DNA from: an uncultured Prevotellaceae bacterium
Lineage (GTDB): Bacteria; Bacteroidota; Bacteroidia; Bacteroidales; Bacteroidaceae
DNA: 47,806 bases
Reading direction: 5' to 3'
NCBI GenBank assembly: GCA_947166305.1
Contig: CAMVDV010000024.1
Span: forward strand, 1-47,806
The position numbers and the translations under genes are program-made. Of this stretch, positions 34,437 to 43,452 are shown one piece after another (position 1 is the first letter of the stretch; every line of letters starts with the position of its first letter). A model generated the notes under the pieces. That model was not told where the DNA came from and did no database searches. It saw nothing but the letters and a program-made list of their open reading frames with translations.

Positions 34437-35202
34437 TTCCCCCAAGACGGCCGTCGTGCTCGGCACAGGCCTGGGCCATCTGGCCGAACACATCGAGAAA
34501 CTCCTGTGCATCCCCTACAGGGAAATCCCCAACTTCCCCGTCTCTACGGTGGAAGGCCACGCCGGACAGCTCATCTTCGGACGGCTTGCCGGCACGGACA
34601 TCATGGCCATGGAGGGCAGATTCCACTTCTATGAAGGCTACACGATGCAGCAAGTGACGTTCCCCGTCCGTGTGATGAACGAACTGGGCATCACGACGTT
34701 GTTCGTAAGCAACGCCGCCGGTGGCACCAACCCTGCTTTCCGCATCGGCGACATCATGATAATTACCGACCACATCAACTTCATGCCGGAGCATCCCCTG
34801 CACGGTCCCAACATCCCCCCAGGGCCTCGGTTCCCCGACATGAGCGAGGCTTACAGCAAACAGCTCATTGCCCGAGCCGACAACATCGCTGCCGCTAAGG
34901 GCATCAAGGTGCAGCATGGTGTGTATCTCGCCACGCAGGGTCCGACCTTCGAAACGCCGGCTGAGTACAAAATGTTTGCGCGTCTGGGAGCCGATGCTGT
35001 GGGCATGAGCACCGTTCCCGAGGTGATTGTGGCCCGACATTGCGGCATGGATTGCTTTGGCGTCAGTGTCATCACCGACCTCGGGGGCATGGATGTTCCC
35101 GAAAAGGTGACGCACGAGGAGGTGCAGCGCGCTGCCGAGGCGGCACAACCCAACATGGCCATGCTCATAGAGGAGATGGTGAAGAACAAGATGGAAGAAT
35201 GA
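34384..35202 (+). CDS. Purine nucleoside phosphorylase (trimeric type)
   Basis: 272 residues. Signatures: VVLGTGLGHLAEHIE (phosphate loop), EGHAGQLIFG, SNAAGGTNPAFRIGD, the purine-site ETPAEYKMFARLGADAVGMSTVPEV. It splits inosine and guanosine with phosphate to base and ribose-1-phosphate. The start ATG at 34384 lies inside lpxK, giving coupled expression. Together with apt and deoC elsewhere in the window it completes purine salvage steps. Confidence 0.94.
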   Translation: MYEKIRETADWLRKRMPNSPKTAVVLGTGLGHLAEHIEKLLCIPYREIPNFPVSTVEGHAGQLIFGRLAGTDIMAMEGRFHFYEGYTMQQVTFPVRVMNELGITTLFVSNAAGGTNPAFRIGDIMIITDHINFMPEHPLHGPNIPPGPRFPDMSEAYSKQLIARADNIAAAKGIKVQHGVYLATQGPTFETPAEYKMFARLGADAVGMSTVPEVIVARHCGMDCFGVSVITDLGGMDVPEKVTHEEVQRAAEAAQPNMAMLIEEMVKNKMEE

Positions 35203-35290
35203 AAGAATGAGGAAATGAAAGCGGCATCTGCTTTAGGAGTGCTTTTTCTTCATTATTTCATTATTTCATTTTTGCATTATTAGTAAGCCT

Positions 35291-36361
35291 ATGGAAATCT
35301 CAGAACTCGGCGAGTTTGGTCTCATCGACCGCCTCGCGAAAGACATATCCCCGAAGAATGACTCTACGGTGAAGGGCATCGGCGACGACTGCGCCGTCAT
35401 TTCGCCCACGGAGGGAATGCAGACCCTCGTCACCACCGACTTGCTGATGGAGGGCGTCCACTTCGATCTCACCTACGTCCCCCTGCGTCATCTGGGCTAC
35501 AAGGCTGTCATGGTGAACCTCTCCGACGTCTTTGCCATGAATGCCCGCCCGCGGCAAGTCACCGTGAGCCTCGCCATTTCGAGCAAGTTCACGGTGGAAG
35601 ACATCGAGGACCTCTATGCCGGAATGAAGATGGCCTGCACGAAGTGGGGCGTCGACATAGTGGGTGGCGACACTACGGCAAGCATGACCGGCCTCGCCAT
35701 CAGCATCACGGCCATCGGCGAGGCACGCCCCGAGGACATCATCCTGCGTTCCGGTGCCCGCCCCACCGACCTCATCTGCGTCAGCGGAAACCTCGGTGCC
35801 GCCTACATGGGACTGCAGCTCCTGGAGAGAGAGAAGGCCGTCTACGACGAACAGGTGGCCGAGGCCCGGCGCAGCGGCAGCAAGGAGCAGATGGAAATGC
35901 TCAGCGAGATGCAGCCCGACTTCAGCGGCAGGGAGTACATCCTCGAGCGTCAGCTCAAGCCGGAGGCAAGGGGCGACATCATCGACGCACTCCGCGAGGC
36001 CGGCATTCGCCCGACAAGTATGATGGACATCAGCGACGGACTGAGCAGCGAGCTGTTGCATATCTGCCGACAGAGCCGTACTGGTTGCCGCATCTACGAG
36101 GAACGTCTGCCCCTCGACTACCAGACTGCCGCCATGGCCGAAGAGCTTAATCTCAACGTGAGCACTTGCGCACTCAACGGAGGCGAAGACTATGAGCTGC
36201 TCTTCACCGTGCCCCTCGCACTGAACGACACCGTAGCGGCCATCGACGACGTACACGTCATCGGCTACATCACCGAGGAAGACAAGGGCCTGGCCCTCGT
36301 CACGCGCGACGGCGGAGAGCACCAGCTCAAGGCACAAGGCTGGAATCACTTGAAGTCATGA
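35291..36361 (+). CDS. thiL: Thiamine-monophosphate kinase
   Basis: 356 residues. AIRS-like fold motifs: GIGDDCAVI (about 30-38), TTDLLMEGVHFD (about 50-61), GGDTTASMTGLAI and MDISDGLSSELLHI. It phosphorylates thiamine monophosphate to the diphosphate cofactor, using ATP. The upstream 88-bp spacer contains TTCATTA words. Next gene is separated by 301 bp of repeats, so it probably ends the sppA-lpxK-PNP-thiL run. Confidence 0.95.
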   Translation: MEISELGEFGLIDRLAKDISPKNDSTVKGIGDDCAVISPTEGMQTLVTTDLLMEGVHFDLTYVPLRHLGYKAVMVNLSDVFAMNARPRQVTVSLAISSKFTVEDIEDLYAGMKMACTKWGVDIVGGDTTASMTGLAISITAIGEARPEDIILRSGARPTDLICVSGNLGAAYMGLQLLEREKAVYDEQVAEARRSGSKEQMEMLSEMQPDFSGREYILERQLKPEARGDIIDALREAGIRPTSMMDISDGLSSELLHICRQSRTGCRIYEERLPLDYQTAAMAEELNLNVSTCALNGGEDYELLFTVPLALNDTVAAIDDVHVIGYITEEDKGLALVTRDGGEHQLKAQGWNHLKS

Positions 36362-36424
36362 CGCGCTGGAACCGACCATAGTCCGTGCCCCCTCGGAAGG
36401 CACGGCACGCCCGGCAGGAAATCG

Positions 36425-36500
36425 CCGCGTGCGGAAACACAGATTTCCGCGTGCGGCGATTGCCGTTTCCGCGTGCGGCGTTGGCAATCCCCGCGTGCGG
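36425..36500. repeat. 22-bp tandem array, GC family, 4 units
   Basis: CCGCGTGCGG starts at 36425, 36447, 36469 and 36491, exactly 22 bp apart and identical in all four units; linkers vary (AAACACAGATTT, CGATTGCCGTTT, CGTTGGCAATCC). Confidence 0.92.
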
Positions 36501-36549
36501 CGATTTTTGCCCCAGAAAGAGGCGTTTCCCGGAACCCTGTAGCGCGCAT

Positions 36550-36585
36550 TATAGTACCTATAGTATCTATAGTTACTATAGTTAG
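36550..36585. repeat. 9-bp tandem TATAGTNNC, 4 units
   Basis: TATAGTACC, TATAGTATC, TATAGTTAC and TATAGTTAG follow without gap at 36550, 36559, 36568 and 36577. With the 22-bp array this fills most of the 301-bp spacer 36362-36662; the rest is the promoter below. Confidence 0.85.
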
Positions 36586-36605
36586 CAGAAAAAGCTGACC
36601 ATTTA

Positions 36606-36637
36606 TTTGGCTTTTTCCTTGCCTTTTCGTACCTTTG
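36606..36637 (+). promoter_or_regulatory. Promoter of the small secreted protein and glycine-lipid genes
   Basis: -33 TTTG at 36606-36609, 20-bp spacer, -7 TACCTTTG at 36630-36637. Leader about 20 nt to the ATG at 36663. Confidence 0.75.
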
Positions 36638-36662
36638 TGGCTTAAAAGAGGAAAAGTCGCTC

Positions 36663-37034
36663 ATGAGAAAGGCTCCACTTCCACACATCGGGCTGCTCGC
36701 TCTGGCATTGGCCCTGGCCGTCTGCCTGACGGCCGAAGGCTCCGTGCGCAAACGCAAGGTGCGCACCCACCGTGCCCCCGACACTTTGGTCGTACCCTAC
36801 GTTCCCCCTGAGCTCAACATCGGCAGCAGGATGAGCACATCCATCTTCCCCGTCAAGATCACCGTCATAGGCCGTGCCGTACAGATACAGAGCGATCGCA
36901 ACCAACTCCTGCCCATCTATACACACAACGGAGTGCTCTATCTCACCGCACGCCTCACCAAGGGCACCAACTGGCTGGGCGGTCTGCCCCGAGGACGCTA
37001 CTTCATCAACAACAAACCCATCACCATCAACTGA
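36663..37034 (+). CDS. Small secreted protein, unknown function
   Basis: 123 residues. Signal peptide at 1-26 (HIGLLALALALAVCLTAEG). The mature part starts very basic (VRKRKVRTHR), then beta-strand-like segments: FPVKITVIGRAVQIQSDRNQ, IYTHNGVLYLTA, and a short end RGRYFINNKPITIN. The last part recalls the C-terminal strands of Bacteroidetes DUF3244-like small beta proteins, but the match is weak. It has a good promoter 20 nt upstream and lies 119 bp ahead of the acyltransferase pair. Confidence 0.7.
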   Translation: MRKAPLPHIGLLALALALAVCLTAEGSVRKRKVRTHRAPDTLVVPYVPPELNIGSRMSTSIFPVKITVIGRAVQIQSDRNQLLPIYTHNGVLYLTARLTKGTNWLGGLPRGRYFINNKPITIN

Positions 37035-37153
37035 AAGACACCTCCGCAGGAATGAAGGAATGAAACAATGAAAAAATGAAAGGCCTGGCAGCCATATAGG
37101 GCCTATAAGCCCCATAAGGCCCATAAGCCCCACTATTCAATCACCAATCATCA
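37035..37153. repeat. Word repeats AATGAAAN and CCCATAAGN
   Basis: The 119-bp spacer is made of AATGAAxx words (37050-37080) and then 9-bp words CCTATAAGC, CCCATAAGG, CCCATAAGC (about 37100-37130). No other signal seen. Confidence 0.65.
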
Positions 37154-37957
37154 ATGATAAAAGAGATAGACATAGACAGCATCGTCAGAAAGCGTGCAGG
37201 CCGCCGCGCCAAGTTCATACCCCGATGGCTCACAGGCTTGCTTGCTAAGATCATACACCAAGATTTCATCAACACCTACCTCAGGCAAGGCCGGCAAGGA
37301 GTGGACTTCTGTCGGGGCGTCGTGGACTACGTCGGAGCCGACATCACCGTGGAGGGAAAGGAGAATCTCCCTTCCGACGGACGACTCTGCACCTTCGTCT
37401 GCAACCATCCCCTCGGAGCCATCGACGGCGTCACCCTCGGGTGGATCATCGGAGAGCACTACGGAGGGAAGATAAAGTACCTTGTCAACGACCTGCTCAT
37501 GAACCTCGATGGACTCGCACCCCTCTGCATCCCCGTCAACAAGATAGGTGGCCAGTCGCGCTCACTGCCTGCCGCAGTGGAGGCAACCTTCAGCAGCGAC
37601 TGCCATGTCATCATGTTCCCCGCAGGACTATGCAGCAGGATGCAGGACGACGGCTCAATCCGTGACATCCCTTGGAACAAGGCCTTCGTCGTCAAGAGCG
37701 TGCAACACCAGCGCGACATCGTGCCCATTCACTTCCTCGGCCAGAACAGTGGCCGCTTCTACGCCGTGGCCCGATGGTGCAAACGCCTCCACCTTCCCAA
37801 TTTTGCCATGGCCCTTCTGCCCGACGAGATGTACCGCAGTCGCGGCAAACACTTCACCGTGCGCATCGGAAAGCCCATCCCTTGGCAACACTTCGACGGC
37901 ACCCGCACCCCATTGGAATGGGGCCGATGGGTGCAGGACAGAGTATATGAGATATAA
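37154..37957 (+). CDS. glsA: Lysophospholipid-type acyltransferase, probable glycine-lipid O-acyltransferase
   Basis: 267 residues, PlsC-like. The catalytic block is FVCNHPLGAIDGV at about 80-92 (usually NHxxxxD; His and Asp present as HPLGAID), with the downstream FPAGLCSRM and IPWNKAFVV segments. In Bacteroides such a protein next to a GNAT-like N-acyltransferase makes acyloxyacyl glycine lipids (GlsA with GlsB); I assign it by this pairing and order. It would add the second fatty acid to N-acyl glycine at the inner membrane. The gene is 15 bp before its partner. Confidence 0.75.
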   Translation: MIKEIDIDSIVRKRAGRRAKFIPRWLTGLLAKIIHQDFINTYLRQGRQGVDFCRGVVDYVGADITVEGKENLPSDGRLCTFVCNHPLGAIDGVTLGWIIGEHYGGKIKYLVNDLLMNLDGLAPLCIPVNKIGGQSRSLPAAVEATFSSDCHVIMFPAGLCSRMQDDGSIRDIPWNKAFVVKSVQHQRDIVPIHFLGQNSGRFYAVARWCKRLHLPNFAMALLPDEMYRSRGKHFTVRIGKPIPWQHFDGTRTPLEWGRWVQDRVYEI

Positions 37958-37972
37958 ACACAAAGCAAGTCA

Positions 37973-38983
37973 ATGAAAGACATCAGGACAATCGAGCCAA
38001 TAGCCGACCCCATACCAGCAGAAATACTGAAGGCTGAACTCACGCCAGACAAGCGTCTGCGCATGACGAACAAGAGCAGTAACGAAGTATATGTCGTCAC
38101 TTGGCACGACTCGCCGCACGTTGTGCGCGAAATAGGTCGTCTGCGCGAGATAGCTTTCCGTTCCGCAGGAGGCGGGACAGGCAAGAGTTTCGACCTCGAC
38201 GAGTTCGACACCTGTGAGAACTGCTATAAGCAAATCCTCGTATGGGACCCCGAGGCAGAGGAAATCGTTGGCGGCTATCGCTACATCCTCGGCAAGGATT
38301 GGCAGATAGCCCCCGACGGTCAGCCCGTACTCGCCACGAGTCATATGTTTCGCTTCTCGGAGCGATTCATGAAGGACTACGCCCCGTGGACCATCGAGCT
38401 TGGCCGTAGTTTCGTCACCCTTGAGTATCAGAGCACGTTGAGGGGCAGGAAAGGCATCTTCGCCCTCGACAATCTTTGGGACGGACTCGGGGCAATCGTT
38501 GTCATAGAGCCTACCGTGCGCTATCTCTTCGGCAAGTTCACCATGTATCCAAGCTATGACCGCATGGCAAGAGATATGATACTTTACTTCCTCGGAAAGC
38601 ACTTTCCCGACCCCGACAACCTTATATATCCCATGAAACCGCTCAAGCTTTGGCACGACCCGGAGCAGTTCAAGAAGATTTTCACCGAGGATGACTTCAA
38701 GGCGGACTATCGCATTCTCAATCACGAGGTGCGCGCTTTGGGCTACAACATCCCGCCCTTGGTGAATGCCTACATGGGCTTGAGCCCCACGATGAAGCTG
38801 TTTGGCACTGCCATCAACGACGGTTTCGGCGACGTCGAAGAGACTGGCATCCTCATCGCTGTGGACGAAATCCTGCAGGAGAAGCGGATGCGCCACATTG
38901 ACACCTTCGCTGCCGAGCATCCGGAACTGGTGAAGATCACGAGCGGAGCGAATCGTATCTTCTACAAGCCTGAGGATAAGTGA
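37973..38983 (+). CDS. glsB: GNAT-fold N-acyltransferase, probable glycine N-acyltransferase of glycine-lipid synthesis
   Basis: 336 residues of the OlsB/hemolysin-like acyl-ACP acyltransferase type. Conserved blocks: VREIGRLREIAFRSAGGGTG (about 50-69), GGYRYILG, ATSHMFRFSERFM, WTIELGRSFVTLEYQ and the FGKFTMYPSYD region. The family transfers a 3-hydroxyacyl chain from ACP to an amino acid; in Bacteroides GlsB the acceptor is glycine. Glycine lipids there support stress tolerance. Cotranscribed with glsA. Confidence 0.8.
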   Translation: MKDIRTIEPIADPIPAEILKAELTPDKRLRMTNKSSNEVYVVTWHDSPHVVREIGRLREIAFRSAGGGTGKSFDLDEFDTCENCYKQILVWDPEAEEIVGGYRYILGKDWQIAPDGQPVLATSHMFRFSERFMKDYAPWTIELGRSFVTLEYQSTLRGRKGIFALDNLWDGLGAIVVIEPTVRYLFGKFTMYPSYDRMARDMILYFLGKHFPDPDNLIYPMKPLKLWHDPEQFKKIFTEDDFKADYRILNHEVRALGYNIPPLVNAYMGLSPTMKLFGTAINDGFGDVEETGILIAVDEILQEKRMRHIDTFAAEHPELVKITSGANRIFYKPEDK

Positions 38984-39091
38984 GAAGGGAGAGTTGAGAA
39001 CGGAGAAACAGTAGTTGATGGGCGGCGCATCCTTGCGTCGGAACAGGAAAAATCGAGAGTTGAAAAGCAGAGCGCAATGGTAAGAGATGTG

Positions 39092-40447
39092 ATGAAGTGG
39101 GAACGGTTGCTTTCGAGCAAAAGGCTGGGTCAGGAGGATTTGCCGCAGCATAGCGACGACCGCACCGAGTTTCAGCGCGACTACGACAGGCTTATCTTTT
39201 CGGCACCCTTCCGCAGGTTGCAGAACAAGACGCAGGTTTTCCCGTTGCCTGGCAGCATCTTTGTCCACAACCGCCTGACGCACAGTCTGGAGGTGAGCAG
39301 TGTGGGACGCAGCCTGGGCAACGATGTGAGCCGCATCATCCTGAGGTCCCGCCCCGAACTCTACAGCACTCACTTCACGGAGCTTGGCAGTATTGTCAGC
39401 GCAGCCTGCCTTGCCCACGACATGGGCAACCCTCCCTTCGGCCACAGCGGGGAGAAGGCCATCGGAACCTTCTTCAGTGAGGGCGAAGGGCAGTTCCTCA
39501 AGGATTATATATGCCCTGAGACGGGCGACGGCATCTCGCCTCTTGAGTGGGACGACCTGACGCATTTCGAGGGCAACGCCAATGCCTTCCGCCTGCTGAC
39601 GCACCATTTCCGGGGGCGCAGGAAGGGTGGTTTCGGCATGACGTACAGCACGTTGGCGAGCATCGTGAAGTATCCTTTCACGTCCGACCTTGCGGGTGAG
39701 CGTCGCAAGTTCGGGTTCTTCCGCGCTGAGGTGCCGGACTTCGAGCGCATCGCCGCGGAGCTTGGGCTGCTGAGGCAGGAGTCGGCGGACGGAGCGGTGC
39801 GCTATGCACGCCATCCGCTCGTTTACCTCGTGGAGGCAGCCGACGACATTTGCTACGAAATCATGGACATCGAGGACGCCCACAAGCTGAAGTTGCTGAC
39901 GACGGAGGAGACGTGTCAGCTCTTCCTGGCCTACTTCGACCCGGAGGAGCAAAGGCACATCAAGGCGAGGATGAAGCAGTTGGTGGACGATGTCAACGAG
40001 CAGATTGTCTATCTGCGTTCGTGTGTCATCAATTGTCTGGAGCAACAGTGCGCCTGGGTGTTCATCGAGAACGAGGATGCCATTCTTGCCGGGCGCTTCG
40101 AGGGCACGCTCATCAGCCACATCGACGACCGTCCGCGCAGGGCCTACGAGCAGTGCGAGCGGACGGCCTACAGGAAGATCTACCACTGCAAGGACGTGGT
40201 GGACATAGAGATTGCGGGCTACAAGGTGATGACCACGCTCACGGGACTGATGGTGCAAGCCGTCACGCACAGCGACCGCGCTTTCTCCCAGCTGCTCATC
40301 AACAGGGTGAGCACTCAGTACGACATCCTTGCGCCCACGCTCTACGGGCGCATCATGGCCGTGCTGGACTACATTTCGGGCATGACCGACGTGTTTGCCA
40401 TCGACCTCTACAGGAAAATCAACGGCATGAGCCTGCCGGATGTTTAG
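39092..40447 (+). CDS. dgt: Deoxyguanosinetriphosphate triphosphohydrolase (dGTPase)
   Basis: 451 residues from the ATG at 39092 ([13 protein letters not shown], as in Bacteroides relatives); an ATG at 39077 would add five residues. HD-domain metal site: [10 protein letters not shown] (about 64-73), [16 protein letters not shown] (about 111-126), later [20 protein letters not shown]. It hydrolyses dGTP (and often other dNTPs) to the nucleoside and triphosphate, setting dNTP pools. Followed by dut after 47 bp, so two dNTP-control genes are adjacent. Confidence 0.95.
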   Translation: MKWERLLSSKRLGQEDLPQHSDDRTEFQRDYDRLIFSAPFRRLQNKTQVFPLPGSIFVHNRLTHSLEVSSVGRSLGNDVSRIILRSRPELYSTHFTELGSIVSAACLAHDMGNPPFGHSGEKAIGTFFSEGEGQFLKDYICPETGDGISPLEWDDLTHFEGNANAFRLLTHHFRGRRKGGFGMTYSTLASIVKYPFTSDLAGERRKFGFFRAEVPDFERIAAELGLLRQESADGAVRYARHPLVYLVEAADDICYEIMDIEDAHKLKLLTTEETCQLFLAYFDPEEQRHIKARMKQLVDDVNEQIVYLRSCVINCLEQQCAWVFIENEDAILAGRFEGTLISHIDDRPRRAYEQCERTAYRKIYHCKDVVDIEIAGYKVMTTLTGLMVQAVTHSDRAFSQLLINRVSTQYDILAPTLYGRIMAVLDYISGMTDVFAIDLYRKINGMSLPDV

Positions 40448-40494
40448 CAGGCTGCCGTGAATGTTATAATCAAAAGAGAAGGAGAGAAGAAACC

Positions 40495-40929
40495 ATGAAA
40501 GTTCAGATCATCAATCGCAGCCATCATGTGCTGCCGGAATACGCCACGGAGCAGTCGGCAGGGCTCGACCTCCGTGCCAACCTCGAAGCCCCTGTGGAGC
40601 TGAGGCCTGGCGAAAGAAAGCTCGTGCCCACGGGGTTGTTCATGGCCCTGCCGCAGGGCGTGGAGGCACAGGTGAGGCCTCGCAGCGGACTGGCGCTCAG
40701 GCATGGCGTCACCGTGCTCAACAGTCCGGGCACCATCGACGCTGACTATCGCGGCGAAGTCTGTGTCATCCTCATCAACCTCTCGGACGAGCCCTTCCTC
40801 ATCGCCGACGGTGAGCGCATAGCCCAACTGGTCATAGCGCGCCACGAGCAGGCAGAGTGGGAGCCCGTGGAGGTGCTTCCGGAGACGAAGCGCGGCAGCG
40901 GAGGGTTCGGACACAGCGGGACGATGTAA
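40495..40929 (+). CDS. dut: dUTP diphosphatase
   Basis: 144 residues. All five trimeric dUTPase motifs are visible: [38 protein letters not shown] and the C-terminal P-loop-like [10 protein letters not shown]. It removes dUTP and supplies dUMP. A purine-rich stretch AGAAGGAGAGAAG lies just before the ATG, one of the few clear ribosome-binding sites in the window. It begins a run continuing to the TPR, DUF4292 and EnvC-like genes, an order conserved in Bacteroidetes. Confidence 0.96.
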   Translation: MKVQIINRSHHVLPEYATEQSAGLDLRANLEAPVELRPGERKLVPTGLFMALPQGVEAQVRPRSGLALRHGVTVLNSPGTIDADYRGEVCVILINLSDEPFLIADGERIAQLVIARHEQAEWEPVEVLPETKRGSGGFGHSGTM

Positions 40930-40936
40930 AAAAACC

Positions 40937-41012
40937 TCGCACGCGGCGATTGCAAACTCCGCACGCGACGATCTCCATCGCCGCACGCGACGACCGGCAT
41001 CTCCGCACGCGG
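40937..41012. repeat. 22-bp tandem array, GC family (CGCACGCG), 4 units
   Basis: TCGCACGCGG, CCGCACGCGA, CCGCACGCGA and CCGCACGCGG start at 40937, 40959, 40981 and 41003, exactly 22 bp apart. The array starts 8 bp after the dut stop and ends 17 bp before the TTG start of the next gene, so it forms nearly the whole spacer. Confidence 0.92.
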
Positions 41013-41029
41013 AAATTTTCAGCAAGACA

Positions 41030-42745
41030 TTGAGAAGACTCATCATCATACTGTCCCTCCTGTACGGAACGCTCGGGCTGACGGCGCAGACGCGCTTCGA
41101 CTACTTCTACCTCGAAGCAGAGAAGTGCCGCCTCAGGGAGGACTATTCGTCGGCAATGGACCTCTATCGCCACTGCCTCGACCTTAATCCCGAGGCTCCG
41201 CAGGCGCTCTATAACATGGGAGTGCTGCACCTCTACCTGCGCGCCGACAGCCTCGGCACCGACTACATCCGCAGGGCTTGCGAGCGCGACGCACTCAATC
41301 CCTACTACATGGAGACGCTCGCCGCGCTCTACCTCAACCGGCGCGACGCTGAGCACGCCATCCCTGTGCTCGAGAAGATGGCTGCCCTGCAGTCCAGGCG
41401 AAGCGACATCCTCTCCCAACTGGCGCAGCTCTACAGCACCGAGGGGCAGACCGACAAGGCCATCGGAGTGCTCAACCGCATACAACTCCTCGAAGGGCCA
41501 AGCCCAGAGGTCGGCATCGAGAAGTTCCGGCTCTATAAGGAAAAGGGACAACTCGACTCGGCTTTCGTGGAACTGCAGACCCTCTGCGACGACGCCCCGC
41601 ACGACATGAACCTGCGGGTGCTGGTCGGAAGCCAGTACATGCAGGCCGGCGACACTGCCCAGGCACTCCGCATCTACGACGACGTCAGGCGCCGCGAACC
41701 CACCAACACCAGCCTTCAGCTCGCCACGATGGACTATCTGCGCGACAGCGGACGCGAGGCACAGTTCAACCGCCTGCGCGACTCGCTCCTCTACCACCCA
41801 GAAACCGCCGCCCCCCTGCGCGTCCTGCTCCTCAAGTCCTTTATTGCCGACGTGCAACAGGACTCCACGAGGGCCCCACAGCTCACCGCCGCCTTCGACA
41901 GCCTGCTGGCCCGTCCGCAGCAAGACACCGACGTCCTCCTCATGAAGGCAGCCTGGCAAGCCTTCAGCAAAGCACCACAGGACTCGCTCATGCACACCAT
42001 GAGGCGCGTGCTCGACGTCGATCCCGGCAATGAGACCGCGCTCCGGGAGCTCCTGCAGTACTACGCCGAGCGCGAAGACGGCAAGGGTGTGGAGGACATC
42101 AGCCGACGCGGACTCAACTATCACCCCGAGGAAATCGCCTACGCCTACTACCTCGGCATGGCACTGGCCGAACAGAAAAAGCTGCAGGACGCCGCCGATG
42201 TGCTCCGGCAGGGACTCCGCGTCCGCACCGACGACGTGCATCCACGCCTCGTCTCCAACGTCTTTGCCGTACTCGGAGACATCGCCTATCAGCAGAACCG
42301 CGAGCTCGAAGCCTTCGCAGCCTACGACTCGGCACTCGTCTATGCCGACGATAACATCATGTGCCTCAATAACTATGCCTACTATCTCAGCCTCCAGGAG
42401 GAACAGCTCGACCGCGCCGAGGAGATGAGCTACCGCACCATCCGGCAGGAACCCGACAACGTCACCTACCTTGACACCTACGCTTGGATACTCTTCAAAA
42501 AGCAGGATTACGAACACGCGCGTACATATATGGACAAGGTGGTGCATCCCGAGCGCACGGACGCCGAAATCCTTGCCGACGAACAGCTCATGGGGAACCT
42601 GCTGGAGCACGCCGGCGACGTCTATGCCCTCTGCGGCATGACCGACGAGGCCCTGCGGTTCTGGAAACTCGCCAAGCAGAAGGACGACGGCACCTGCACC
42701 CCGCAGCTCCGAAAGAAAATCAGACAGAAGAAATACATCAAGTAA
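41030..42745 (+). CDS. Tetratricopeptide-repeat exported protein
   Basis: 571 residues. Signal peptide MRRLIIILSLLYGTLGLTAQ, then about a dozen TPR units (EAEKCRLREDYSSAMDLYRHCLDLNPEAPQALYNMG; later YLDTYAWILFKKQDYEHARTYM), ending in a basic KKIRQKKYIK. The start is TTG, as no ATG lies between the upstream repeat array and the signal sequence. TPR proteins are protein-binding scaffolds; linkage with DUF4292 and EnvC-like genes suggests an envelope or cell-wall role, by inference. Confidence 0.85.
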   Translation: MRRLIIILSLLYGTLGLTAQTRFDYFYLEAEKCRLREDYSSAMDLYRHCLDLNPEAPQALYNMGVLHLYLRADSLGTDYIRRACERDALNPYYMETLAALYLNRRDAEHAIPVLEKMAALQSRRSDILSQLAQLYSTEGQTDKAIGVLNRIQLLEGPSPEVGIEKFRLYKEKGQLDSAFVELQTLCDDAPHDMNLRVLVGSQYMQAGDTAQALRIYDDVRRREPTNTSLQLATMDYLRDSGREAQFNRLRDSLLYHPETAAPLRVLLLKSFIADVQQDSTRAPQLTAAFDSLLARPQQDTDVLLMKAAWQAFSKAPQDSLMHTMRRVLDVDPGNETALRELLQYYAEREDGKGVEDISRRGLNYHPEEIAYAYYLGMALAEQKKLQDAADVLRQGLRVRTDDVHPRLVSNVFAVLGDIAYQQNRELEAFAAYDSALVYADDNIMCLNNYAYYLSLQEEQLDRAEEMSYRTIRQEPDNVTYLDTYAWILFKKQDYEHARTYMDKVVHPERTDAEILADEQLMGNLLEHAGDVYALCGMTDEALRFWKLAKQKDDGTCTPQLRKKIRQKKYIK

Positions 42746-42761
42746 TCATCACGCACACGAC

Positions 42762-43436
42762 ATGAAGCATTTCCATACACTCCCCGCCGTCCTGCTCCTC
42801 GCCGGCTTGCTCTGCACCTCATGCGGCAGCCGCCGACACGCCGCAGCCACGACGGCCGATACCACAGCCTCCGCCGCGTCGCCCGCCGGGGAAGCCCCTC
42901 AGAGCGCACAGCCTGCACAGCAACAGCAGACATGCGTCACGGCCCGACTCCGCATCGAACTCTCCGCAGGCTCCGGAAACACTGCCCTGGGAGGCACTCT
43001 CCGCATGAAGCGCGACGACGTCGTGCAGCTCTCACTCGTCACCTTCGGCATCCTCGAGGTGGCACGCATCGAGATGACCGCCGACTACGTCCTGCTCATC
43101 GACCGCATAGGCAAGCAGTTCGTCAAGGCAGCCTACGCCGACATCGACTTCATGCAGGGCGTCGACTTCCAGACCATCCAAGCCTATTTCTGGGACGAGA
43201 ACGTCCCGTCGCTCTCCGTCTGGCAGCGTAAGGACTATGTCAGCGTGGCCGGATGGAGCCTGCCCACCAGGCATGTCATCACCATCCCGCTCAGCAGGAA
43301 GACAGTAAGCGCAGACCTCACCCTCTCAGGCCTCGCCGCCGACTGCGAATGGGAGAAGCGTACCACCGTGCCAGCCAAGTACCGCGAGGTCTCGGCCAGC
43401 GAGCTGATGACACGCATCATGAACCTGACGAAGTAA
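42762..43436 (+). CDS. DUF4292 lipoprotein
   Basis: 224 residues. Lipobox LCTSC with Cys21, then an Ala/Gln/Pro-rich linker to about residue 57, then the DUF4292 domain: VTARLRIELSAGSGNTALGGTLRMKRDDVVQLSL, LGILEV-like FGILEVARIEMTADYVLLIDR, KAAYADIDFMQGVDFQTIQAYFWDE. The fold is expected to be LolB-like, but function is unproven. It lies between TPR and EnvC-like genes with short gaps (16 bp each side), one operon. Confidence 0.88.
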   Translation: MKHFHTLPAVLLLAGLLCTSCGSRRHAAATTADTTASAASPAGEAPQSAQPAQQQQTCVTARLRIELSAGSGNTALGGTLRMKRDDVVQLSLVTFGILEVARIEMTADYVLLIDRIGKQFVKAAYADIDFMQGVDFQTIQAYFWDENVPSLSVWQRKDYVSVAGWSLPTRHVITIPLSRKTVSADLTLSGLAADCEWEKRTTVPAKYREVSASELMTRIMNLTK

Positions 43437-43452
43437 CACCCACCAATCCTCC

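Noticed and set aside
37970..40270. 766-codon minus-strand open frame opposite glsB and dgt
   Set aside because: It mirrors two well-recognised genes on the plus strand; long antisense frames are expected at this GC and codon bias. Its translation has no family features.
40832..42610. 592-codon minus-strand frame
   Set aside because: Antisense to the dut end and the TPR gene, and it runs through the 22-bp array, so it is not a real protein.
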